Source: an uncultured Eubacteriales bacterium (lineage in GTDB: Bacteria; Bacillota; Clostridia; Oscillospirales; Oscillospiraceae). From it: 27,068 bases of DNA. A model generated the notes under the pieces. The model did no database searches. It saw nothing but the letters and a program-made list of their open reading frames with translations, and was not told the origin of the DNA. Shown in pieces: positions 7,554 to 14,251 of this stretch. The stretch covers positions 1-27,068 of the forward strand of contig CABSFY010000019.1 in assembly GCA_902477055.1 (NCBI GenBank). The letters are read 5' to 3'. Within the stretch, counting starts at the first letter, position 1. Each line of letters opens with the position of its first letter. The translations under genes and the position numbers were made by a program.

Positions 7554-8327
7554 ATGGATTTTGCAAAGATCATCGAAGAAAAAATCGCCGAGCTGAACGC
7601 CGATACGAGCGAGCCGAAGGAATATCCCGTGCTGCTGCCGCTCGGCAAGTACTGCGATCACACCGTGCTGCGCGCCTATACGCCGAAGCACATTGTCCGC
7701 CAGTTCTGCCAGGAAGCACGGGAGCATAACGGTGCATCCGTGTGTGTCAACCCCGTCAACGTTGCTCTCGTTCATAAGGAGCTGGAGGGTACGGGCATCT
7801 GGACAGCCTGCGTTGTCGGCTTCCCGCTCGGCGCAAATCGTCCGGAGGTCAAGGCGCTGGAAACGAAGCTCGCCATCGCCGACGGTGCAGACGAGATCGA
7901 CATGGTCATCAACATCGGCTCCCTGCGTGATAAAGATTATGAGATCGTCTACAACGACATCAGGGCGGTCGTCGAGGCTGCGGCGGGCAAGATCGTGAAG
8001 GTCATTATCGAAACCTGCTATCTGACGCGTGAAGAAAAAATCGCCGCCTGCGTGCTTTCCGAGCTGGCGGGGGCAGACTTCGTTAAAACCTCGACCGGCA
8101 TGGGCACCGGCGGCGCAACGGTCGCAGACGTGCAGCTCATGAAGCGCGTGGTTGGCGACCGGATGCAGGTCAAGGCCTCGACCGGTATCATGAACCGCGA
8201 CGACGTGATCGCAATGGTCAAGGCCGGTGCCGTCCGCATGGGTACCAGCCGCCTTGTCCAGATCGACACCGGAGACAACAACGCCTACTGCGCCTCGAAG
8301 GACAACCAGCCGCCAAAGTTCGACTAA
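7554..8327 (+). CDS. deoC: Deoxyribose-phosphate aldolase family protein (DeoC-like)
   Basis: A 257-residue class I aldolase of the DeoC family; canonical DeoC cleaves 2-deoxyribose 5-phosphate to acetaldehyde and glyceraldehyde 3-phosphate in the cytosol. Diagnostic segments are VVGFPLGA (87-94), DEIDMVINIGSL (113-124) with Asp116, KVIIETCYLT (149-158), and FVKTSTG with Schiff-base Lys178. VKASTG holds the second Lys207. The phosphate-binding region differs from the family: the usual KASGGIR reads KASTGIM, so the Arg of E. coli position 207 is Met213, and the GAS(S/A) region reads GTSR. It is the last gene of the operon, 97 bases after the permease, with AAAGGAG before the ATG. The family is certain; the exact substrate is not. 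Confidence 0.85.
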   Translation: MDFAKIIEEKIAELNADTSEPKEYPVLLPLGKYCDHTVLRAYTPKHIVRQFCQEAREHNGASVCVNPVNVALVHKELEGTGIWTACVVGFPLGANRPEVKALETKLAIADGADEIDMVINIGSLRDKDYEIVYNDIRAVVEAAAGKIVKVIIETCYLTREEKIAACVLSELAGADFVKTSTGMGTGGATVADVQLMKRVVGDRMQVKASTGIMNRDDVIAMVKAGAVRMGTSRLVQIDTGDNNAYCASKDNQPPKFD

Positions 8328-8362
8328 ACCCGGTATATCAGATGCGCACAAGCTAAATACAA

Positions 8363-8400
8363 ATCGGAGGCAGGCATTTTGCTTGCCTCCGATATTTTAT
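8363..8400. terminator. Intrinsic terminator ending the sugar operon
   Basis: Stem ATCGGAGGCA (8363-8372) with TGCCTCCGAT (8384-8393), extended inward by one G-U and two G-C pairs, loop ATTTT, followed by ATTTTATTA. It lies 36 bases after the aldolase stop. Leftward it is followed by TTTGTATTT, so it can also serve the converging gene that ends at 8451. Confidence 0.88.
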
Positions 8401-8450
8401 TAAAAGATAGGGTACATTCGTGTTAGGTCCTCGTTATAAACGACTTCCCG

Positions 8451-8825
8451 TTATTGTCTTTCCGGACCTTCCGGTTGGGTGGGAAGGGACTGATTGGCTT
8501 CGATATATTTCCGGGGGTCATAGCCTTGCTCTAAGCATAGCTGGATATGCCGTTCATTTTCGCGCCTGCATTTATAGAGGAATGCTTTGACCGCATCCGA
8601 GGGATAGCCCGCTTTGTCCAAAATCGTCAGGATAGACTCCGGCGGCTGAAGGAGGATCAATGAGCGATATAACGCATATGCTTCAAAGCGTTTTCGCACA
8701 GTATTTGCGGACAACTCCGGATTTTCCGTGTCCTCATGCAGAACAGCATCAAAATATTTCAGCGTATCGCTGAAAAATAGCTCCACGATCTCATCAACAC
8801 ATTGTAAAAAAGGTCGCGTATCCAT
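8451..8825 (-). CDS. Hypothetical protein, 124 residues
   Basis: Not recognised. The product is mainly helical-looking and charged, with no signal peptide, membrane segment or cysteine motif. Segments such as FFSDTLKYFDAVL and TVRKRFEAYALYRSLILLQPPESI suggest a compact cytosolic helical protein, and the last 15 residues are Pro/Gln/Glu-rich and probably disordered. A strong ribosome site (GGAGGGA, 6 bases before ATG) supports expression. It lies 34 bases after another small ORF (8860-9051) and both sit behind a consensus promoter at 9105-9133, so they probably form a two-gene unit. An adaptor or regulatory role is possible but nothing in the sequence proves it. Confidence 0.6.
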   Translation of the reverse strand: MDTRPFLQCVDEIVELFFSDTLKYFDAVLHEDTENPELSANTVRKRFEAYALYRSLILLQPPESILTILDKAGYPSDAVKAFLYKCRRENERHIQLCLEQGYDPRKYIEANQSLPTQPEGPERQ

Positions 8826-8859
8826 TTATCGTCCCTCCGTAGAAATATTTTGTAATTTG

Positions 8860-9051
8860 CTATTCGTTGTGCGTAGCTTTCATCATAGCAACGATTTTTT
8901 TACAATCGTCACTTTCAAAGAATTTGCGTTTTACTGAGATTTGCAGCAAGCGGCTTGCATTGGCACGGATGTAATCCTGCGTAAAATCGATCACGCAATT
9001 CGGCAGCGGCTTTTCCAGTGTGGAAACAACGAGATCGGTATTCATCTTCAC
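8860..9051 (-). CDS. Small hypothetical protein or gene remnant, 63 residues
   Basis: The frame begins with GTG at 9051 (an ATG two codons later at 9045 is the alternative) and ends KATHNE. Its composition (TDLVVSTLEKPLPNCVIDF, then FTQDYIRANASRLLQISVKRKFF) looks like real protein and not a shadow frame. The in-frame codons upstream of GTG, back to a TGA at about 9088, also read plausibly (DQITRLERYTV). No ribosome site precedes either start, so this may be the tail of a gene whose beginning was lost or frameshifted. The promoter at 9105-9133 lies about 50 bases upstream. No family recognised. Confidence 0.35.
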   Translation of the reverse strand: MKMNTDLVVSTLEKPLPNCVIDFTQDYIRANASRLLQISVKRKFFESDDCKKIVAMMKATHNE

Positions 9052-9104
9052 GGTGTAGCGCTCGAGACGTGTGATTTGATCTGCACGATTTCATATTCCC
9101 TGTT

Positions 9105-9133
9105 ATTATACTGTTTCTTAACGAGTCTGTCAA
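9105..9133 (-). promoter_or_regulatory. Perfect-consensus promoter for the two small ORFs
   Basis: On the leftward strand TTGACA (complement of 9128-9133), 17 bases, then TATAAT (complement of 9105-9110): all 12 consensus positions match. Transcription should begin near 9098, just upstream of the small ORFs at 9051 and 8825, and downstream of the terminator at 9191-9227 that isolates it from the lgt operon. Confidence 0.82.
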
Positions 9134-9190
9134 GCGCGGCTGGAGCGGTACAGCAGGCTGTGTTTTTCCGGATTTCAGGCGGTGCATAAC

Positions 9191-9227
9191 AGAAAAAACC
9201 GGAGGGGCTGCGGCCTCTCCGGTTTTT
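9191..9227 (-). terminator. Intrinsic terminator of the lgt operon
   Basis: Stem AAAAACCGGAG (9194-9204) with CTCCGGTTTTT (9217-9227), extended inward by a G-U and two G-C pairs. Read leftward, the GC stem runs into TTTTTTC. It starts 10 bases after the stop codon of the gene at 9237 and is a textbook terminator. Confidence 0.92.
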
Positions 9228-9236
9228 GGTGTTACT

Positions 9237-9674
9237 TTATTCTGCGGCTTCTTCTGTCGCCTCGTCGGCAGCTTCTTCCGCCGCCTCGTCGGCAGATTTT
9301 TCGGGGTCCTGCGGGGCGGCGAGGGCCTCGAGCTGGTCGGCTTCCTCGGCGGAGGCTTCGCCGCTGTAGGCGGCCTTTGCGTCGGCGATCTCGTCCTTCA
9401 GGGCGTTGATCTTGCGGTAGGATGTAGAAATTTCGTCGCAGATCGGAGCGTATTCGGCCTGGTCCGGTTCCTCGTCGGTCACGTAGTCCTTATAATAGAC
9501 CTTGCCGAGGCGGGTGTAGGCGCGGCGGATCTTTTCCTGCTCCGCAGCGATCGCGAGCTTCTTCTTGGAAACAAACGCGACGTATTTCGCCGCCTTGGCT
9601 GCGTTTTGCGCCGCCTCAGTCGCCTTCTGTGCAGCGCCTGCCGCCATATCCTTCCATTGTTCCATTGTTGCCAT
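9237..9674 (-). CDS. Ala/Glu-rich coiled-coil hypothetical protein
   Basis: A 145-residue cytosolic-looking protein. The N-terminal third (MAAGAAQKATEAAQNAAKAA) is an alanine-rich amphipathic helix; the centre has KKKLAIAAEQEKIRRAYTRLGKVYY and ISTSYRKINALKDEIADAKAAY, predicted coiled coil. The C terminus is a low-complexity acidic tail with repeated DEAAEEA-like units (about 125-145). AAGGAGG lies 11 bases before the ATG at 9674; a second ATG three codons later is an alternative. Proteins of this shape accompany clostridial envelope genes, but no function is known to me. It is the last gene of the M16 pair-lgt operon, 15 bases after lgt. Confidence 0.75.
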   Translation of the reverse strand: MATMEQWKDMAAGAAQKATEAAQNAAKAAKYVAFVSKKKLAIAAEQEKIRRAYTRLGKVYYKDYVTDEEPDQAEYAPICDEISTSYRKINALKDEIADAKAAYSGEASAEEADQLEALAAPQDPEKSADEAAEEAADEATEEAAE

Positions 9675-9689
9675 GGTAAGTAGTCCTCC

Positions 9690-10571
9690 TTAGTTTTCAG
9701 GATGTTCTGTAGTTTCCGTATTTTCGGCAGGCTCCTGCGGAGCGCTGCGGTTGACCAGCATTTGTGAGCCGTCGGGGTGCTTGCGCCAGCGGACGAACGC
9801 GATGATGCCGAGCGAAATGACACACGTCAGCGCCGCCAGCACCTGGCTGACACGGAACGGCCCCCAGTAGAGGCTGTCGGTCCGCATTCCCTCAATCACG
9901 GCACGGCCGAGGCCATACCACGCGAGATAGAGCAGGAACACTTCGCCGTCAAATTTGCGTTTCTTCGACAAAAAGTGCAGCAGCAGCAGGCCCACGGCAT
10001 TCCAGACCGATTCGTACAGGAACGTCGGGTGGTAATAGGTCCACTCGCCGCCAACGCGCAGGCCCATGCGCAGGAAGCAGTCGGTTTCGCCGCCGTGCGC
10101 CTCGCGGTTGAAGAAGTTGCCCCAGCGGCCGATCGACTGGCCGATCAGAAGGCCGAGGCCCGCGATATCGAGCGAGGGCAACAGCTTCGCGCGGCGCTTC
10201 GGGCTGCTGAGGAAATAAATGCCCAGCGCCAGCACCGCGCCGATCACGCCGCCGTAGATCGCAAGCCCGCCGTTGCGTATCTTAAAGAATTCATTCCACG
10301 GCGTTCCGTAGAAAATCACGTAATACAGGCGTGCGCCTAAAATCGCACTGGGCAGCCCGACGATCACGATGTTCATAATGTCGTCGCTCGTCAGGCCGAA
10401 TTGCTTGCTGCGGCGCATGGCATAGACCACAGCCAGCAGCATACCGATTGCGATGATGAGGCCGTAAAATTTGATCTCAAAGTTCGTTCCCGGGATATAA
10501 AAGCCCGTCGGCGGGTTGATCTCGTCGATGCCGACACCGGGGAAGCTGATTGCAATTTCTTCCAGCAACAT
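9690..10571 (-). CDS. lgt: Prolipoprotein diacylglyceryl transferase
   Basis: A 293-residue membrane enzyme that transfers diacylglycerol from phosphatidylglycerol to the lipobox cysteine of prolipoproteins, the first step of lipoprotein maturation. The Lgt signature GRWGNFFNREAHGG is at residues 148-161. Other family landmarks are FYGLIIAIG in the first membrane segment, GARLYYV (79-85), and the C-terminal LYLAWYGLGRAVIEGMR. About seven hydrophobic segments are visible; the last 30 residues are a hydrophilic Glu/Pro/Thr-rich tail. GGAGG lies 5 bases before the ATG, and the stop of the upstream peptidase gene is one base before it. Likely clients in this window are the lipoproteins at 2858 and 25612. 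Confidence 0.96.
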   Translation of the reverse strand: MLLEEIAISFPGVGIDEINPPTGFYIPGTNFEIKFYGLIIAIGMLLAVVYAMRRSKQFGLTSDDIMNIVIVGLPSAILGARLYYVIFYGTPWNEFFKIRNGGLAIYGGVIGAVLALGIYFLSSPKRRAKLLPSLDIAGLGLLIGQSIGRWGNFFNREAHGGETDCFLRMGLRVGGEWTYYHPTFLYESVWNAVGLLLLHFLSKKRKFDGEVFLLYLAWYGLGRAVIEGMRTDSLYWGPFRVSQVLAALTCVISLGIIAFVRWRKHPDGSQMLVNRSAPQEPAENTETTEHPEN

Positions 10572-10572
10572 T

Positions 10573-11847
10573 TTAATCCTCCTTCGGCAGCACGGTGGCG
10601 AGGCAGGCCCGCTCCGGCCGCAGCGTTTCGTTCAAAAATTGCGTGACATCCTCCGGCGTGACAGCCGCGTAGGCCGCCGGGAAGTCAAAATACTCTACAC
10701 CCTCGAAATAATACGCACAGATACGATAGCAGATACTTTCGAAGCTGTCAAGGCCTCGCATTCTTCTGCCCATCGAGGATTTTTTCAGCCGGTCGAACAG
10801 GGCACGGTCAAAACCGTCCTTTGCAAGGCGCTCCGCCTCCGCCGCGATGGCTACAGCCACGGCCTCCGGGTCACTGCTGTCGCCCTCCGCCGTGAGCAGG
10901 CAGGCATCCTTCACGCTTTCGTAGCCCACGGAGAAGCCGGAATCGATCAGGCCCTGCGCATACAGGCGCTCATACAGCGGTGAGGACTCGCCCGCGAGAA
11001 TTTCACCCGCAAGGTCGCCGATAAGCTCGCGGCGCATCACGTCCATGCCCCGCTGTGGCGGCGCACACTTATAACCGAGTGAGAACGTCGGCATGGAAAC
11101 GCTCATGCGGCGCTCGCTGCGGGTGCGAACGGGCAGCATCGTTTCCGCTGCACCATAGTCCCGCTGCACCGGCGCACCCTCGGCGGCGGGAACGCCCTCC
11201 TCCGCGATAGACCGAACCAGCTCTGCATCCACGTCGCCCACGACGCACAGCATCATATGGTCAGCGCGATAAAACGCCCGGTGGCAGGCCGTCAGCAGCT
11301 CCGGCGTGATCTCCGCGATGCTCTCGACGGTCCCGGCGATGGGGATGCGGATGGGATGCGAGCGGAACAGCGCCGCAAACAGGTCCTCGCCGACACGCGA
11401 CTGGGCGTTGTCCTCATACATCCGGATTTCCTGCGCGATGATGCCGCGCTCCTTTTCGACGCTTTCCGGCGTAAAATACGGGGTCGTAACCATTCGCAGC
11501 AGGAGGCGCAGATTGTCCTCAAAGCGCTCCGTGCAGGAGAAGTAATAGGCCGTCATGCCGTAGCTCGTGAACGCGTTCGGGCTGCCGCCGTACTGCGCGA
11601 ACAGCTCCATCGCGTCCTGCCCCGGCAGGTCGAACATTTTATGCTCCAAATAATGAGCAATGCCGTCCGGGACGCGGTGCCGCTTCCCGTCGAGGACGAA
11701 GGTCGTGTCGATCGAGCCGACATCCACCGCGAGGAACGCATATTTCCGCGCAAAGCCGGGCTTCGGCACGACGCGGAGCTGCAAGCCCGACGGCAGCGCT
11801 GCGGTGTAGCAGCTCTCGCCAAGGGCAGGATAGGTCAAATGCTTCAT
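10573..11847 (-). CDS. yfmH: M16 family metallopeptidase (YfmH-like)
   Basis: A 424-residue M16 (pitrilysin/MPP-type) zinc peptidase. The inverted zinc motif HYLEH is at residues 65-69, and the downstream acidic ligand falls in the segment ERGIIAQEIRMYED (about 133-146). FTSYGMTAYYF and the C-terminal half fit a second non-catalytic M16 domain. The upstream gene encodes a partner lacking the zinc motif and overlaps by ATGA, so the two are translation-coupled and probably form a heterodimer. The pair corresponds to the Bacillus ymfF/ymfH-type locus, which database naming links to EF-P 5-aminopentanol modification; that link is from knowledge of names and not visible here. Catalytic peptidase identity is sure. 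Confidence 0.85.
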   Translation of the reverse strand: MKHLTYPALGESCYTAALPSGLQLRVVPKPGFARKYAFLAVDVGSIDTTFVLDGKRHRVPDGIAHYLEHKMFDLPGQDAMELFAQYGGSPNAFTSYGMTAYYFSCTERFEDNLRLLLRMVTTPYFTPESVEKERGIIAQEIRMYEDNAQSRVGEDLFAALFRSHPIRIPIAGTVESIAEITPELLTACHRAFYRADHMMLCVVGDVDAELVRSIAEEGVPAAEGAPVQRDYGAAETMLPVRTRSERRMSVSMPTFSLGYKCAPPQRGMDVMRRELIGDLAGEILAGESSPLYERLYAQGLIDSGFSVGYESVKDACLLTAEGDSSDPEAVAVAIAAEAERLAKDGFDRALFDRLKKSSMGRRMRGLDSFESICYRICAYYFEGVEYFDFPAAYAAVTPEDVTQFLNETLRPERACLATVLPKED

Positions 11848-13112
11848 TGCGCTTCCCCCTTTAAGAAATAAACCGTGTCGAGCGCGAGCTTTTGCGCCGC
11901 CGCTGCCAGATCGGCTGCCGTCAGGTCCTTGAGCTTTTCCATCAGCGCCGGGATATCGTCGCCGCCGGTCAGCGCCAGACCCAGGTAGAAATCGTCCAGC
12001 TGCGCCGGCGCATCCATCGCAGCGCGAAGCGCGGAGAGTAGCTGCGTCCGCGCCGATTCCAGCTCGGCTTCGGTGATCTCGCCCCTGCGGCAGGCCTCCA
12101 GCTCGTTCAAAATGGCCGTCTGCGCCTCGTCGCGGCGCTCGACGGAAATGCCGGACGAGATGAGCATCACGCCCTTATATTTTTCGACGCTGGAGGAGGC
12201 ATAGTAGCACAGCGAGCGCTTTTCACGTACGTTGACAAAGAGCTTGCTGGTCATGCCCGCGCCGAGGACGGTGTTGAGAAGCGTCAGCGCCGGGAAATCC
12301 GGGTTGGCGACCGTGATGCCCGTCCGGAAGCCCAGGACGAGCTTGCCCTGCAGCACGTCGAGCGTTTCCTCACAATTGCGCACGGGGTGGTCCACCGTCC
12401 GCACGACCTCCGTTCCGAACGGGACAGGCGCGTCAAATTCGCAGCCCGCAAAAAGCGAGGCAAACACCGCCGCCGCTTCCTCCGGCGAACGGCGGCCGGC
12501 GTAGAAAATCTCGATGCGCGAAGTACGCAGAAGCTGCCGGTAATACGCCCAAAGCGCCTCCGGCGTGATGCTGCGCACCGCCTCGACCGTTCCAAGACGC
12601 GGAACGCCATAGGCCTCGCCGCCGCACATATGCTCCAGCAGGCGAAGCGTCGCGTAGGTCCGCTTTTCGTTCAGCGACGATTCGATGGCGTTGACAAGAT
12701 TCTGCTTTTCGCCCTCGACGAAGCGGGCGCAGAAGCAGCCGTTCTCCGTAAACGGGTGGAACAGGACCTCCTTGGCAAACGCGACCATCGGGCGGAACAC
12801 CTCGTCCCCCTCCGGCAGAAAATCGTCCTCGATAAAGTCCGCGTAAAAGCCGGTCAGCTTGATCTCGCCCTTCTTGCGCACGAGCGTACCGAACGTTGCG
12901 CCGTACAGCTCGTCGAGCGCGGCGGAGATGCTGCCGATGTCCGGATACTGCTCCGTCGCCCGCAGCAGGACGCTGGGCAGAAGCGCATCGGCCGCAGCCG
13001 TTTCGGCACTGTGTGGACGGACAAAATTGATGCTGAAGCAGCCGGTTTTGAATTTATCGGTCTGCATGGCCCGCAGCGTCACCTGCGGTGCCAGCTGAAG
13101 ATTTGTCGTCAT
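11844..13112 (-). CDS. yfmF: Inactive M16 peptidase homologue (YfmF-like)
   Basis: A 422-residue M16-fold protein. It shows the family pattern (LDELYGATFGTLVRKKGEI near the N terminus, LLNTVLGAGMTSKLFVNVREKRSLCYYASSS in the C-terminal domain, with the RxxxxxY contact residues) but has no HxxEH zinc motif. It is therefore the regulatory/substrate-binding half of a heterodimer with the peptidase encoded directly downstream, which it overlaps by four bases. The ATG at 13112 is chosen for GGAAGG about 8 bases upstream; an 18-codon longer frame would start at 13166, upstream of the likely transcription start. First gene of the operon that continues to lgt and the coiled-coil protein. Confidence 0.82.
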   Translation of the reverse strand: MTTNLQLAPQVTLRAMQTDKFKTGCFSINFVRPHSAETAAADALLPSVLLRATEQYPDIGSISAALDELYGATFGTLVRKKGEIKLTGFYADFIEDDFLPEGDEVFRPMVAFAKEVLFHPFTENGCFCARFVEGEKQNLVNAIESSLNEKRTYATLRLLEHMCGGEAYGVPRLGTVEAVRSITPEALWAYYRQLLRTSRIEIFYAGRRSPEEAAAVFASLFAGCEFDAPVPFGTEVVRTVDHPVRNCEETLDVLQGKLVLGFRTGITVANPDFPALTLLNTVLGAGMTSKLFVNVREKRSLCYYASSSVEKYKGVMLISSGISVERRDEAQTAILNELEACRRGEITEAELESARTQLLSALRAAMDAPAQLDDFYLGLALTGGDDIPALMEKLKDLTAADLAAAAQKLALDTVYFLKGEAQ

Positions 13113-13157
13113 TGCAAATACCTTCCGTTTCGTAGAAATACACGGGTCCTGCTTTCC

Positions 13158-13186
13158 ATTATACACCTTTTTTGAAAAAATAAAAG
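13158..13186 (-). promoter_or_regulatory. Probable promoter of the M16-lgt operon
   Basis: Leftward TATAAT (complement of 13158-13163) is a perfect -10. The region 16 to 17 bases upstream offers only a weak T-rich -35 (TTTTAT or CTTTTA). Transcription would start near 13151, giving a 38-base leader to the ATG at 13112. Confidence 0.5.
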
Positions 13187-13203
13187 AGGGCAGTAAATTT
13201 TGC

Positions 13204-13232
13204 TTGTTATTCCGACGAGAATCTAGTAAAAT
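13204..13232 (+). promoter_or_regulatory. Probable promoter of the prmA operon
   Basis: TTGTTA (13204-13209), 17-base spacer, TAAAAT (13227-13232). Transcription would begin near 13239, followed by a strong GAGGAGGA ribosome site before the ATG at 13271. It is divergent from, and within 20 bases of, the promoter for the M16-lgt operon. Confidence 0.6.
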
Positions 13233-13270
13233 AGAGGGAAACCTGAATTATCTTCCGAGGAGGATTCCGT

Positions 13271-14236
13271 ATGAGCTGGGTTGAACTGACCATCCGCACC
13301 GTTTCCGGCGGCATCGAGCTGCTTTGCGCCGAGCTGACCGAAGCGGGCTTTGACAGCTTTGTCATCGACGATCAGGAGGAATTTCAGGAGTTTCTGGAAA
13401 CCTCAAGGGACTATTGGGACTATGTGGACGACGGCCTTTGCCAGAAAATGCAGGGCCTGTCGCAGGTGCGCCTGTATCTGCCCGCCGACGAGGCCGAACG
13501 GCAGTTGGCCGAGCTGCGCACATTGCTTGCCGGTCTGCCCGCGCAGTATCCCGGCTGCGACTTCGGCCCGCTGACGCTTTCGCTGGAGAACGTGCCGGAC
13601 GAGGACTGGGAAACGTCGTGGATGCGCAGCTACCGGCCGCTGCCGGTCGGCGAACGCTTTCTCGTCGTGCCGCAGTGGATGACCGTTGCCGATATGCAAG
13701 GCCGCCTGCCGGTGATTTTGGACCTCGGCCTGACCTTCGGCACGGGCGAGCACGCCTCCACGCAGATGTGTATGCAGACGCTCGAAACGATCGTCCATGG
13801 CGGCGAACGTGTGGCCGATCTCGGCAGCGGCAGCGGCATTTTGTCGATCTGTGCGCTGCGGCTGGGTGCAGCCAGCGCCGTCGGCGTGGACGTTGATCCC
13901 GCTGCCGAGCATATCGCCCGTGAAAACGCCGCCCGCAACGGCTTCGGCCCCGACCGCTTCTCCGCCTGTACCGGCAACGTCGTGACCGACACCGAGCTGA
14001 TGGCGCGGCTGCGCGAGGGCGGCGGCTTCGATATCGTCTGCGCGAACATCGTCGCGGGCGTGATCGTCCAGCTCGTCCCGGTCATTCCGCAGCTTCTCAA
14101 GACCGGCGGCCGTTTCCTCTGCTCCGGCATCCTGGCCGAGCGGGAGGCCGAGGTGCGGCAGGCCATTGAGGCCGCCGGACTGCACGTCATTGCCGACCGG
14201 CACACCGACGAATGGTGCTGCCTGTTGGCGCAATAA
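13271..14236 (+). CDS. prmA: Ribosomal protein L11 methyltransferase
   Basis: A 321-residue SAM-dependent enzyme that trimethylates ribosomal protein L11. The N-terminal substrate-recognition domain (1-110) has WVELTIRT and the Asp/Glu-rich IDDQEEFQEFL. The hallmark FGTGEHAST is at residues 156-164, SAM motif I VADLGSGSGILS at 181-192, and the PrmA-type catalytic segment VCANIVAG near 258. Length is normal for the clostridial family. GAGGAGGA precedes the ATG by 6 bases. It is the first of three rightward genes, with only 15 bases to the next. Confidence 0.95.
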   Translation: MSWVELTIRTVSGGIELLCAELTEAGFDSFVIDDQEEFQEFLETSRDYWDYVDDGLCQKMQGLSQVRLYLPADEAERQLAELRTLLAGLPAQYPGCDFGPLTLSLENVPDEDWETSWMRSYRPLPVGERFLVVPQWMTVADMQGRLPVILDLGLTFGTGEHASTQMCMQTLETIVHGGERVADLGSGSGILSICALRLGAASAVGVDVDPAAEHIARENAARNGFGPDRFSACTGNVVTDTELMARLREGGGFDIVCANIVAGVIVQLVPVIPQLLKTGGRFLCSGILAEREAEVRQAIEAAGLHVIADRHTDEWCCLLAQ

Positions 14237-14251
14237 GCAAGGAGCGATCAT

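Noticed and set aside
1834..8327. AI-2 (Lsr) uptake system
   Set aside because: Permease-ATPase-permease order with an aldolase recalls lsr, but the kinase is ROK instead of the FGGY-type LsrK, the aldolase is DeoC-type and not LsrF-like, and LsrR and LsrG are absent.
8915..9187. 90-codon leftward frame starting upstream of the promoter at 9105-9133
   Set aside because: Its start is upstream of the consensus promoter and its composition is less protein-like than the overlapping frame at 8860-9051; a start at an internal ATG (about 9090) cannot be fully excluded.
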